Below are positions 7,800 through 16,221 of a stretch of DNA of 45,211 nucleotides, one piece after another (position 1 is the first letter of the stretch; each line of letters starts with the position of its first letter). A program made the position numbers and the translations under genes. The DNA is from NBML01 sp029939535. GTDB taxonomy: Bacteria; Desulfobacterota; Desulfobacteria; Desulfobacterales; Desulfobacteraceae. The DNA is taken from NCBI GenBank assembly GCA_029939535.1, contig JAOZST010000006.1, forward strand, positions 1-45,211. The letters run 5' to 3'. Under the pieces are notes generated by a model, which made no database searches, was not told the DNA's origin, and worked only from the letters and a program-made list of their open reading frames with translations.

Positions 7800-9598
7800 C
7801 AAACAAAACCCTGCCCCGGGTATTTCTGGACAGGGTAGCTGAATGCGGTGATGAGGTGGCCCTGCGGGAAAAGGATTTTGGCATCTGGCAAAGCATTACC
7901 TGGAACCGGTTTCTTGCCCATGTAAAATATTTTGCCCTGGGGCTTGTGGAGCTGGGGTTTAAGCGGGGAGATCATCTTGCCATTATCAGTGAAAATTGCA
8001 AGGAATGGCTGTATGCAGACCTTGCCAGTATCAGCCTCGGGGGTGTAACCCTTGGGGTATATCCCACAAGCCCATATGCTGAAGTCAAATACGTGGTACA
8101 CCATTCCGATTCAGTCATTGTCCTGTGCGAGGACCAGGAACAGACAGACAAAATCCTTGAGGTGATAGATGAACTGCCCATGTTGAAAAAAATCATTGTC
8201 AAAGACATGAAAGGGATGCGCAAATATTCAAATGAGATGATTATCTCATTCAGGGAAGTTGAAGATCTTGGCAGAAAAATAGAAGAGACAAAACCTGACC
8301 TTTTTATAGAAGAGGTGGAAAAAGGCCGGCCCGAAGATATATGTATCATGATTTACACCTCCGGCACCACTGGCCCGCCCAAGGGAGCCATGGTCAACCA
8401 CAGGAATGTGGAGGCTGCTGCCTGGGCAGCTTCAGAGGCCATGGAAGTTACCCCAAAGGATACCATTGTCTCCTATCTGCCCCTTTGCCACGTGGCAGAG
8501 CAGATTTTCAGTCTGTACCTGCCTTTGTTCGTAGGGAACACGGTTAATTTTGCCGAGAGCATAGCCACGATCCAGAATGATTTAAGGGAAATTGCCCCCA
8601 CCCTGTTTCTGGGTGTTCCAAGGATTTGGGAAAAGCTGCACAGTTCAATTACCATCAATATACAGGATTCCTCCAGATTAAAGCGATGGCTTTTTGACAG
8701 CTGCATGGCCATTGGCTACAGGGCCGCTAAAGAGCGCCTTGCCGGTAAAAAAATCAATGCAGGCCTGCAATTGTCCTGGTGGGGCGCCTACTGGCTGATG
8801 TTCAGAGCCTTGCAAAATTATGTTGGCCTTAGAAAATCCAGGCTCAGCCTGTCTGCCGCAGCCAAAGTCAGCCCGGAAGAACTGTTGTTTTTCCATGCCA
8901 TTGGGGTCCCGGTAAAGGAAGGATACGGCATGACCGAGTGCACAGGGCTTTCCTTTATCCACATGGGAGATGATATCAAACTGGGTACAGTTGGAAAACC
9001 AGTCTCCTGTATTGAATATAAGCTGGCTCCTGACAAGGAACTTATGAAAAAAGGGCCCTCCATTTTCATGGGCTATTATAAAAATCCAGAGGCCACTGCC
9101 AAAACCATCATAGATGGATGGCTCATGACCGAGGATATTGCCACGGTGGATTCCGATGGCCATGTCTCCATTGTGGACCGGAAAAAGGATATTCTAATCA
9201 CATCAGGGGGTAAAAACATAGCCCCCTCCCTTATTGAGAATGAACTCAAGGTAAGCCACTATATCAAGGAGGCCATTGTGCTTGGGGATTCTAGAAAATT
9301 CATATCTGCTCTGATCCAGATTGATTTTGAAAATGTGGGCAAATGGGCCAGCAATAAACAGATTTCCTATACCACCTTTAAATCCCTGTCCATGATGCAG
9401 GAAGTAAAGAATTTGATCCAGGAGGTTGTGGACACGGTAAATTCCAAATTTTCCAGGGTGGAAAATATTCGAAAATTTCTGCTCCTGACCAAGGAGCTGG
9501 ATCATGATGATGATGAAATGACCGCAACCATGAAAGTCAGGAGGGCCACAATCTACAAAAAATTTGCCAGGGAAATTGATAAGATTTATGATGTCTGA
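7787..9598 (+). CDS. Long-chain-type acyl-CoA synthetase (AMP-forming)
   Basis: This enzyme activates a carboxylic acid to its acyl-CoA via an acyl-adenylate. It has 603 residues, the length of the FadD15-like long-chain ligases. The P-loop-like motif IYTSGTTGPPKG is at 189-200, the A5-type motif EGYGMTECTG near 380, the hinge region GWLMTEDIATVDSDG followed by VDRKKDILITSGGKNIAP, and the C-terminal KVRRATIYKKFA. GGAGG lies nine bases before ATG 7787, inside the end of livF. Because it closes the liv operon, I infer that the imported substrate is an acid activated on entry. Such liv plus ligase pairings are common in sulfate reducers. The true chain length or aromatic preference is unknown. 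Confidence 0.9.
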   Translation: MAELTNKTLPRVFLDRVAECGDEVALREKDFGIWQSITWNRFLAHVKYFALGLVELGFKRGDHLAIISENCKEWLYADLASISLGGVTLGVYPTSPYAEVKYVVHHSDSVIVLCEDQEQTDKILEVIDELPMLKKIIVKDMKGMRKYSNEMIISFREVEDLGRKIEETKPDLFIEEVEKGRPEDICIMIYTSGTTGPPKGAMVNHRNVEAAAWAASEAMEVTPKDTIVSYLPLCHVAEQIFSLYLPLFVGNTVNFAESIATIQNDLREIAPTLFLGVPRIWEKLHSSITINIQDSSRLKRWLFDSCMAIGYRAAKERLAGKKINAGLQLSWWGAYWLMFRALQNYVGLRKSRLSLSAAAKVSPEELLFFHAIGVPVKEGYGMTECTGLSFIHMGDDIKLGTVGKPVSCIEYKLAPDKELMKKGPSIFMGYYKNPEATAKTIIDGWLMTEDIATVDSDGHVSIVDRKKDILITSGGKNIAPSLIENELKVSHYIKEAIVLGDSRKFISALIQIDFENVGKWASNKQISYTTFKSLSMMQEVKNLIQEVVDTVNSKFSRVENIRKFLLLTKELDHDDDEMTATMKVRRATIYKKFAREIDKIYDV

Positions 9599-9624
9599 GC
9601 CCCTATAAGAATTTTACCAATTTT

Positions 9625-10884
9625 TTATTCCTGGGGTTTGATATTTTTTTTATCCATTAGCCAGTCAATTATGGCATCGGGTTCAGGTTCTGATAGCGGA
9701 TCAGGTGTATACCCAAGGCCCATGTTCCGGGGTGCAGAATTTCCGGGCTCAGGCACAGCCGCTGGGATCTCCTGGGTCAGGTTCTGTTCCATTGGTTTTG
9801 AATCGTGTGGTTTGGCATTGTGCAAGGATGTATCCGGTGTCAGGGTGTTGGCCTCTTTTGGTTGGTTTGCCCGGGAATTCATGTTAACTTGGGAATGGGT
9901 CTGCTGGGTTTCCATGGCAAAGGGTAAATATCCAATATAAAACAGATAGGCAATACCAAGGCAGAGGCAGCATGCCAATGCCAGCCCTGCCATTTTTTTA
10001 TTTGGAAACCTTTGGTTTTTCTGATGTAAAGGTTTCTCTTGTGTCTGAATTTTTTCTTTTGGGATCACTTTTTTTTTAAATGGCAGGGCGGGCAGTTCAA
10101 GTCCTTTTATACCCTGTTTGAATGTTGGTACATCAATAATTTTCATGTCCTTTGAAAAAGCTGCCAGAAGAGCCTGGTCACAGGATATGTTGATAAGTCT
10201 GGGAATTCCCTTTGAGTATTTAAACACTTCATGGACAGCAGCCAGTAAAAAAATTTTACGGGTGGCACCGGCCATTTCAAGCCGTTTGTTTATATAAGTC
10301 CTGGTTTCTTCTTCATCCAGATGCTCAAGAAAGGCATGAACAATATTCCGGTTCTTCAGGGCTGGCTCCAGAGTTGTGCTCAGAATATCCTGGAATTCCA
10401 GCTGCCCCACAAGAATTACCGTTAAAACATGGTTGAGATTAAACCCGGACCATGTGGCAATCTCTTTTAAAAAACGTTTGGGTATTCTCTGGGCTTCATC
10501 CACCAGGACAAGGATTTTTTGACCTTTTTCTTCAGCTGTTTTTAAAAAGACAAAGAATTCCGTTGAAAATTCCCCCCCTGTTTTATAATGGTTTTCAAAT
10601 CCAAAGGCCGTGGAAATGATTTTGAAAAGATGATGCATTTCAAAACCCGGGTCTCCAATTTTAACAAACAGAGTCTGGTTATCCAGGGTATGGATGATTT
10701 CGTTCATAAGGCTCGTCTTTCCAGTGCCTATATCACCGGTCAATGCAACAAGATCGTATTCTTCTGTAATACCCTTTTTCAGTAATTTAAGGGCAGTGGC
10801 ATGCTTATTTCCCAGCCATAGAAGTTCATTGTCTGAACTGATTTGAAAGGGTTTTTTTTTAAGGCTGAAATGCTGACAATACAA
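9625..10884 (-). CDS. ExeA/GspA-like AAA ATPase with a membrane anchor
   Basis: The protein has 419 residues and starts at TTG 10884 with a GGAG site upstream; the N-terminus YCQHFSLKKKPFQIS is the usual opening of ExeA-type proteins. The AAA domain has Walker A GDIGTGKT at 50-57, Walker B ILVLVDEAQ at 124-132, and a sensor/arginine region GIPRLINISCDQAL near 226. A basic linker precedes one membrane segment at about 299-320, then a Pro/Asn-rich periplasmic tail of 95 residues with no recognisable peptidoglycan-binding domain. ExeA/GspA proteins help insert the type II secretin through peptidoglycan; relatives lacking other gsp genes nearby, as here, have unclear roles. It follows the TAXI gene by 35 bp, suggesting a shared transcript. 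Confidence 0.82.
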   Translation of the reverse strand: MYCQHFSLKKKPFQISSDNELLWLGNKHATALKLLKKGITEEYDLVALTGDIGTGKTSLMNEIIHTLDNQTLFVKIGDPGFEMHHLFKIISTAFGFENHYKTGGEFSTEFFVFLKTAEEKGQKILVLVDEAQRIPKRFLKEIATWSGFNLNHVLTVILVGQLEFQDILSTTLEPALKNRNIVHAFLEHLDEEETRTYINKRLEMAGATRKIFLLAAVHEVFKYSKGIPRLINISCDQALLAAFSKDMKIIDVPTFKQGIKGLELPALPFKKKVIPKEKIQTQEKPLHQKNQRFPNKKMAGLALACCLCLGIAYLFYIGYLPFAMETQQTHSQVNMNSRANQPKEANTLTPDTSLHNAKPHDSKPMEQNLTQEIPAAVPEPGNSAPRNMGLGYTPDPLSEPEPDAIIDWLMDKKNIKPQE

Positions 10885-10919
10885 TTATCTGCTCCGTTTT
10901 CCAGTTATTATCCCCTCGG

Positions 10920-11894
10920 CTATAATATTTTCTTGATAGCCTCAAGAAGGGGGTTATTATCCATGGGTTCTTCATCTTCATCTGGATAGACGTGGAGATA
11001 TTTTTTAACACAATCGTATTGATTCCATCCTTTGAGGGGGTAATCAAGATCCACACTCTGCCATTTTGGGTGGCCGTTTTGCTTCAGCCAATCCAGGTTT
11101 TCATAGACCATTCCTGCAAATCTTCCCACATGATCGCAATTATTTCGCCTGAAATCAAAGGAGATGAGAACAGCCTTGACTGCAACGGTATGAATTGTTT
11201 TTCCCTGCCAGGCATAGGTGTTGGCCGGGATCTGGGCCATTGGATAAAATTCAGTTATACTTTTGTTGGTTATGGGTACAAGGTGAAGTCCTTCAGTGCC
11301 GGATACATTTTCGGAAAAAAGTTTGACTGGAAAACCAGCAACATAAAACATGGCATCAATACTGCCCAGCTTGAGTTTTGCCAATGCCTTTTCCGTTCCC
11401 ATGGGCAGGAGTTCTTTTGGCTTTATACCGGACACTTCAAACAAAAGCCTGGAGGTCATGTAAGTGCCGCTGCCCTCTTTGCCTATGGCCACGGTTTTCC
11501 CTTTTAAATCGTCAAAGGATTGAATTTTATTTTTTCCAAAAAGGTGAATTTCCTCATTGTACAGGGGAAAAACCATCTTTGTTTTCCTTGCGATGCGTTT
11601 GAGAGTCGCATTGGTCTTTACCTTCAGGACAAAAGCCAATACATCGGACTGGACAATTCCCATCTGGGTTTTGGGACGTTTATAAACTGCATAAACATTT
11701 TCCACAGACCCTCTGGAGTTGTATACCTGGAGGTCAAATCCATATTGTTTTGCCATTTTCATCATGTTCAGGCCAAATTGAAAATAGGTGCCTTTTTTGC
11801 TGCCGGTGATCATTCCCAAATCAACTGCAAAGGCAATTTCAGACATGACCATCCAAAACAAGACTGCAAAGATTATCATTCGTTTTTTACTCAT
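10920..11894 (-). CDS. TAXI-family TRAP transporter solute-binding protein
   Basis: The protein has 324 residues with an N-terminal signal peptide ending at about EIAFA. The mature N-terminus DLGMITGSKKGTYFQFG matches the TAXI (TRAP-associated extracytoplasmic immunogenic) family, as do the FDDLKGKTVAIGKEGSGT block near residue 125 and AMFYVAGFPVK near 200. TAXI proteins bind a small organic acid, often glutamate-like or a dicarboxylate, and deliver it to a fused DctQM permease. No TRAP permease gene is present in this window, so the protein is an orphan here. GGAGG sits six bases before ATG 11894. The downstream gene is the ExeA-like ATPase. Confidence 0.88.
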   Translation of the reverse strand: MSKKRMIIFAVLFWMVMSEIAFAVDLGMITGSKKGTYFQFGLNMMKMAKQYGFDLQVYNSRGSVENVYAVYKRPKTQMGIVQSDVLAFVLKVKTNATLKRIARKTKMVFPLYNEEIHLFGKNKIQSFDDLKGKTVAIGKEGSGTYMTSRLLFEVSGIKPKELLPMGTEKALAKLKLGSIDAMFYVAGFPVKLFSENVSGTEGLHLVPITNKSITEFYPMAQIPANTYAWQGKTIHTVAVKAVLISFDFRRNNCDHVGRFAGMVYENLDWLKQNGHPKWQSVDLDYPLKGWNQYDCVKKYLHVYPDEDEEPMDNNPLLEAIKKIL

Positions 11895-12185
11895 AATACC
11901 TCCATATTTTCAGGTAGTCAGTTAGAGCTGAACCCAGGATTCCAAGGGAAATCTTTATTCAATCCATTGAAATTAATTACAATTACCTGGGCCTTTGCCC
12001 GGCAATTCATTATCTTTCATGAACAAGTTCTGGTACCTAAACACGAATTTAAATCAGAAAGTCAAGATATCGTATCTGTTTATCAAATATGGAAACAATG
12101 TCAAGAAACAAATGGCGAAATCCAGGGCAGCCACACCAAAACTGTTGGATTATCAAGACCTCATCAAAAGGTGTAGACTAAAACC
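11895..12185. other. Intergenic region without recognisable genes
   Basis: This 291-bp AT-rich stretch separates two minus-strand genes. It should contain the promoter of the TAXI gene and the end of the upstream transcript. Short plus-strand open frames cross it but have no ribosome sites and no recognisable motifs. I saw no hairpin with a T-run. Confidence 0.5.
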
Positions 12186-12890
12186 TTAGTTTTTAAGATG
12201 CTTTTTTAAAAAATCCGGATCTTTCTCTATATAAATCCGGGTCTCCATAGTGCCGGTTGTCATCCCGTTTGTACCGGTTGCAGTGATTTTATGTTCACCA
12301 ATGGAGAGGCGGACGGATAATTGTTTCCCTTTCCCAAGGATCCCGTCAATATTACTACTCCAGACAATACCGTCTGAAAAATCACCAAGTATTGACAGGG
12401 CAACCCCTTCAAGGAGGATGGGGAAGTCTGATGTATAAAAATACTGCCCGTATCGGGGTATTCTTATAAATACCTGTGTTGAGTTATCTTCTTCTATCTT
12501 GATCTCCTTTGAAAGCTGTATATACTCGTTTAAATCAATTTTTGGAATGAAATCCAGATTTTTTTTCAGATAAAATAATCGGATATCTTTTTTGATTTTT
12601 GTTAGATCTTTATAATCTGATTTTCCATACTGGTTAAAAACCTTTATAATCTCGATAACTTTATCGTATTCTTTTGCCTGATAAAGTTTTTGCAACTGTA
12701 TGTAATGGTCTTCAATGTTTGAAATAAATTCTGTTTTTATTCTTTGTTTTTCAATCTGTTCTTCTTTTTTTTTTATGGATTCAGATCTCATTTCCTCAAT
12801 AAGTTGAAACACCAGGGTAAATAAAACAAAGGAAAATACAACTAACATCAGGGCGACCTGAATAGAATATTTTACTTTATTGGAAAGCAT
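12186..12890 (-). CDS. Membrane-anchored coiled-coil protein of unknown function
   Basis: The protein has 234 residues and I do not recognise the family. An uncleaved signal anchor spans about residues 8-30 (YSIQVALMLVVFSFVLFTLV). A long charged helical segment follows (about 33-70: SESIKKKEEQIEKQRIK), then IQLQKLYQAKEYDKVIEIIKVFNQYGK, which resembles a helical-repeat hairpin. The C-terminal 90 residues are beta-rich and look like an Ig/bacterial surface domain, with LLEGVALSILGDFSDGIVW and GEHKITATGTNGMTTG. The last feature suggests an extracytoplasmic Ig-like fold (PKD/Big-like), but this is weak. The ribosome site is poor. It is AT-rich compared with the liv region. Confidence 0.7.
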   Translation of the reverse strand: MLSNKVKYSIQVALMLVVFSFVLFTLVFQLIEEMRSESIKKKEEQIEKQRIKTEFISNIEDHYIQLQKLYQAKEYDKVIEIIKVFNQYGKSDYKDLTKIKKDIRLFYLKKNLDFIPKIDLNEYIQLSKEIKIEEDNSTQVFIRIPRYGQYFYTSDFPILLEGVALSILGDFSDGIVWSSNIDGILGKGKQLSVRLSIGEHKITATGTNGMTTGTMETRIYIEKDPDFLKKHLKN

Positions 12891-13039
12891 GCTCTAATAT
12901 GTTTACCCTTTTATAAGTTTGATACTGACTGGCATTCTAATGCATAAGAATCCATCCGTAAAGGATGGAAATTCCTAGGCCTGATCTGGGGAAAGACTGT
13001 TGTCATAGAAAAAATTCAGTACAAAATTAATATGTTCCT

Positions 13040-13285
13040 TCATGGTGGTATGGGCTTAACAACGGTCCCCTGGCCCTGCTTTTGAACAATCAGACCCATG
13101 GCCGCCAGACGCTGGATGGCATCCCGGATGGTGGTCCGGCTGACCTTCATTGCCAGGGCAAGTTTTCTTTCGGTCATCAGCTTTTCTCCGGGCTTGAGTG
13201 TTCCCCTGAAAATGAGTTCCCTGAGCTGATCAAAGACCTGGTCTGATATGCGTTTTGGCTTTATGGGTTTAAGGGGTATACTCAT
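13040..13285 (-). CDS. GntR-family winged-helix domain protein, effector domain missing
   Basis: The protein has 81 residues and consists only of a GntR winged helix: SDQVFDQLRELIFRGTLKPG, then KLALAMKVSRTTIRDAIQRL, and the wing QGQGTVVK. The pattern is that of FadR/LldR-type regulators, which normally run to about 230-250 residues with a C-terminal FCD ligand domain. Here a stop follows directly after the wing, and the 149 bp to the next gene show no FCD remnant. It lies 4 bp after the SDR gene on the same strand. Either it is a real single-domain regulator or a truncated lactate/fatty-acid regulator left over from the decayed genes next door. Without the dimerising FCD domain, repression would probably be weak. 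Confidence 0.78.
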   Translation of the reverse strand: MSIPLKPIKPKRISDQVFDQLRELIFRGTLKPGEKLMTERKLALAMKVSRTTIRDAIQRLAAMGLIVQKQGQGTVVKPIPP

Positions 13286-13289
13286 TCCT

Positions 13290-14129
13290 TTAATAGGTCA
13301 GAACCATACCCCCGTCAAAAAGAAGATCTCCTCCGATCAGATATTTTGAAAAGCGGGAAAAACCAAAAAGAAATAAATTGCCCACTTCAATGGGGGACAT
13401 CATTTCCTTGATTCTTGATTTTCCCTTCATGACATCTGCCACCACTGCCTCAGGTGTAATGCCCCTTTGTTCTGACTGGGCCGAGATCTGGTTCAAGGTC
13501 AGGGGGGTCTTTACAAATCCACTGCTCACAGTGAATGATCGGATTTTGCCGTCTCCCTCGGCAGAAATAGACTGGCTCAAAGCCCTGAGGCCGAATTTGC
13601 TGATATTGTAAGAGGGTTTGTTCATGGTACAGATGTGAGCATGGACTGAAGCCATGTTCCCGATGGCCCCGGTTCCGTTGCTGCTTTTTTTCATGTGGGG
13701 AATACAGAGTTTTGACAGGTAAAAGGGAGCCCTGACCATCAGGCGCTGCATGAGATCATAGGTTTCCATGGGAAAATTTTCCACAGAATCAATGTGCTGG
13801 ATGCCTGCTATATTGATTAAATATTTGATTTGCCCCATGGAAGCTGACTGGATCACGGCATTTTCAATGTCTTCATCCCGGGTCAGGTCGGTCTTGATAA
13901 ATGTCATGGTTTTACCCAGGTCCTTCACCATTTCACAGGTTTTTTTCCCTTCAACCTGGTTGATATCAAGACCAACAGTTGTGAGGTTATTGGCTGCCGC
14001 AGCAATGGCAGAGGCCCTGCCAATACCTGTTCCGCATCCAGTAACAATGCAGAGGTTTTCCCTGCAAAAATCCTTGTCATTTAAAATAAGAATTTCATCT
14101 TGTTTGATTTCAGGCTCCATAATGCTCAT
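13290..14129 (-). CDS. Short-chain dehydrogenase, 3-hydroxybutyrate dehydrogenase-like
   Basis: This SDR enzyme has 279 residues. The NAD(P)-binding motif TGCGTGIG is at 30-37, a NIAGI strand (NNAG position) near 106-110, and the catalytic residues are Ser161, Tyr174 and Lys178 (YNISK). An aspartate (GLDIN) after the second strand favours NAD over NADP. The segment VKTPLTLNQISAQSEQRGIT followed by a VVADVMKG helix is the pattern seen in D-3-hydroxybutyrate dehydrogenases, so oxidation of 3-hydroxybutyrate to acetoacetate is the best guess. The N-terminus carries about 20 extra residues. AAGGAGA is seven bases before ATG 14129. It lies between degraded glcD/glcF sequence and the GntR domain, and appears to be the one intact enzyme of that group. 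Confidence 0.85.
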   Translation of the reverse strand: MSIMEPEIKQDEILILNDKDFCRENLCIVTGCGTGIGRASAIAAAANNLTTVGLDINQVEGKKTCEMVKDLGKTMTFIKTDLTRDEDIENAVIQSASMGQIKYLINIAGIQHIDSVENFPMETYDLMQRLMVRAPFYLSKLCIPHMKKSSNGTGAIGNMASVHAHICTMNKPSYNISKFGLRALSQSISAEGDGKIRSFTVSSGFVKTPLTLNQISAQSEQRGITPEAVVADVMKGKSRIKEMMSPIEVGNLFLFGFSRFSKYLIGGDLLFDGGMVLTY

Positions 14130-14177
14130 ATGTTTTCTCCTTTTAAAATATAACCTGCTTCATGTAATCTAATCCAA

Positions 14178-14690
14178 TCAGTTTTTTTCTTCAAGTGACT
14201 CAGCATATAATTCCATGGGATGGCATACTTTTATTTTTTTTTTATGTTTTGCCAGCACATCTGAAATCTGCATCATACATGCCGGGCAGCCGGTAAAAAA
14301 TACCGCCTTTATACCCTGGGCAGGAGATTTTGGATTTCGGGGCGCCTCCATGTGGAACGGTGTCCTGGCCAGGGGCATAAAATGTCGATCCCCCAGAAGC
14401 GGGGAGCTCAGTCTGGCACAGGAAGTTCCCTGGGTATTGGATTCACCTTTGATGAACAGATGTTGAAATCGCCCGGCCCATCTGCCCAGGACGTCAAAAA
14501 TAGCTTCAATAGCCTCTTCCACCCTTCTGAACTCCTCTTTGTCCCGACGATCGGTAAGGATTGTGGGATGGAGATTCCCATCTATTTCATTGATTTTGTT
14601 CATTCGTCCTGTAAGTAAAACAATTCCGGACATCTCTGGAATGGTACCCCCGGACAAGGTGCGGGGCCTGTGGCCATAGATCTTCCCCAT
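14178..14690 (-). pseudogene. Composite remnant of glcD and a CCG-type Fe-S subunit gene, now one open frame
   Basis: The 170-codon frame is a mosaic of pieces from two adjacent genes of a glycolate/lactate oxidase locus. Codons about 11-35 match the FAD-domain start of GlcD (LSGGTIPEMSGIVLLTGRMN followed by KINEID). Codons about 37-65 match the GlcD C-terminal region (GNLHPTILTDRRDKEEFRRV), so some 250 residues between them are gone. From about codon 70 the text is GlcF/LutA-like (GRFQHLFIKGESNTQGTSCA, FMPLARTPFHMEAP, GIKAVFFTGC). It then jumps within the CCG region to the protein's end (CPACMMQISDVLAKHKKKIK, CHPMELYAESLEEKN). No internal stop remains. Neither enzyme can be functional because FAD-binding and most Cys motifs are missing. 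It is 48 bp upstream of the SDR. Confidence 0.72.
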
Positions 14691-14699
14691 CTAATAAAA

Positions 14700-14971
14700 A
14701 AAACATGTCTTAAAATTGCCCTTTTTGCCGGGTGTGCCATGGATTTTATCTATCCCGGCCATGGAAAGGATATAGTGACACTATTAAAAAAAACCAATAT
14801 CCAGGTGGATTTTCCCGTGAACCAGACCTGCTGCGGCCTGCCAGCCATGATGATATTCTTGTGACTGACTGCCCTGGCTGTGTCATGCAATTAAAGGGTG
14901 GGCTGGACAAGCGGGAAAGCCATGTGAAAGTGCTTCATCTTGTTGAACTCCTGAAGGATAGTTTGAAATGA
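14700..14971 (+). pseudogene. Remnant of a second CCG-domain Fe-S protein gene (LutA/GlcF-like)
   Basis: On the plus strand, divergent from the composite remnant, one frame reads LKIALFAGCAMDFIYPGHGK and continues to FPVNQTCCGLPAM, the start of a CCG (cysteine-rich heterodisulfide reductase-type) domain. It hits a stop near 14863. A second frame resumes at about 14848 with DDILVTDCPGCVMQLKGGLD and ends VKVLHLVELLKDSL at 14971, the typical end of such a protein. The middle of the domain is deleted and the two ends are out of frame. Intact CCG proteins act as electron-transfer or Fe-S subunits of lactate, glycolate or heterodisulfide oxidoreductases. The gene is dead. Confidence 0.72.
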
Positions 14972-15054
14972 GCTCCAGAATTTTTCCATGGAGCCCTTTC
15001 AATTTTCTGTGGTTCTGATTTTAGCGTTTTTTCTTTTAAGCCTTTCTTTTAATC

Positions 15055-16116
15055 CTATTGAACGTTGGTGATTCCCATCTCTTCAAAGGTTTTGATATCT
15101 GCAAGGATGCGGGTGGAAAGGTCGAGAAGCTCCATGCAAACGGCAGCGCCTGTTCCTTCTCCCAGCCTGAACTTCAGATCGATGAGGGGATCAAGTCCCA
15201 GGCGGTCGTGCATGTATTTATGGCCGATCTCCACGGATTTATGACTGGCAAAAAGATATTGCTTTGCCGTTGGGGCCAGTTCACAGGCAATCAATGCCCC
15301 GGCCGTTGAGATCAGGCCGTCACATATCACGGGAATCTCCCGGGATGCAGCACCCAGCACCAGGCCTGCCAGTCCTCCTATTTCAAGCCCTCCTACCTTG
15401 GATAGAATATCAATGGGGTCTGTGGGGTCGGGCTGGTGAAGGTCAAGACCTTTCTGGATAACAGCTATTTTGTTTGCAAGTGCTGCATCATCAACTCCTG
15501 TGCCCCTGCCGGTGAGTTTTTCTACCGGGATACCTGAAAAAGCTGCAATAATGGCCGATGATGGGGTTGTGTTCCCAATACCCATGTCTCCCGTTCCCAG
15601 AAGGTCCACCGGAGCCTCCTTGTCCAGTTCTGCCACAATCTCTATTCCGGCCTCAATGGACTGGACGGCCTCTTCCCTTGTCATGGCCGGTTCTTTGGTA
15701 AAATTGGCAGTGCCATGCCTGATTTTTTTATGGAAAATTGGCAAATCCAGATCAAAATCATAATTCACCCCAAGATCAGCAGCCTTTACAACGGCCCCTG
15801 CATGTTTGCCGATGATATTTACCGATGCGCCCTGGGCCGCAAAATTTAATACCATCTGGGGGGTGACTTCTGCCGGAAAAAGGCTGACCCCCTCCTGGGT
15901 CACGCCATGATCTCCTGCACAGGTAACAATGCGTTTATTGTTCAGCCGTACGTCAATGGTGCCCTTGATTGCGGCAAGACGGGCAGAAATTTCTTCCATT
16001 ACACCTAAACTGCCCGGTGGTTTTGCCTGGTTGAGCAGCCTGTCTTTGGCTGCATTAAAAGTATCTTCATTTAAAGTTTTTTTTATGGATACGATTGTTT
16101 GTTCAAGCAGTGACAT
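15055..16116 (-). CDS. cobT: CobT, nicotinate-nucleotide:dimethylbenzimidazole phosphoribosyltransferase
   Basis: CobT makes alpha-ribazole phosphate from nicotinate mononucleotide and 5,6-dimethylbenzimidazole, the lower-ligand branch of cobalamin synthesis. The protein has 353 residues, full length. Recognisable blocks are LLNQAKPPGSLGVMEEISAR near 26, VTCAGDHGVTQEGVSLFPAE near 65, LLGTGDMGIGNTTPSSAI near 170, and LGEGTGAAVCMELLDLS, in which Glu320 aligns with the catalytic base. GAGGT lies seven bases before ATG 16116. A cobalamin riboswitch stands upstream on the same strand, so expression should fall when the cofactor is plentiful. No other cob genes are in the window. Substrate range may include other benzimidazoles or adenine. 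Confidence 0.96.
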   Translation of the reverse strand: MSLLEQTIVSIKKTLNEDTFNAAKDRLLNQAKPPGSLGVMEEISARLAAIKGTIDVRLNNKRIVTCAGDHGVTQEGVSLFPAEVTPQMVLNFAAQGASVNIIGKHAGAVVKAADLGVNYDFDLDLPIFHKKIRHGTANFTKEPAMTREEAVQSIEAGIEIVAELDKEAPVDLLGTGDMGIGNTTPSSAIIAAFSGIPVEKLTGRGTGVDDAALANKIAVIQKGLDLHQPDPTDPIDILSKVGGLEIGGLAGLVLGAASREIPVICDGLISTAGALIACELAPTAKQYLFASHKSVEIGHKYMHDRLGLDPLIDLKFRLGEGTGAAVCMELLDLSTRILADIKTFEEMGITNVQ

Positions 16117-16221
16117 GATCTACCTCTTCTTTTTTCTCTTTTCCTGCAAAATAAAAAAGGATTCTGCAAGAAATAATAATCTTACAAAACCCTTTGCCAT
16201 CAAGTTTTACACGAATTTTGA

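Noticed and set aside
11520..12176. Plus-strand 218-codon open frame
   Set aside because: It runs antisense through the TAXI gene, has no ribosome site and reads as a shadow of the real gene.
12952..12968. Terminator hairpin CCATCC-GTAAA-GGATGG
   Set aside because: Only six base pairs and no T-run on either strand.
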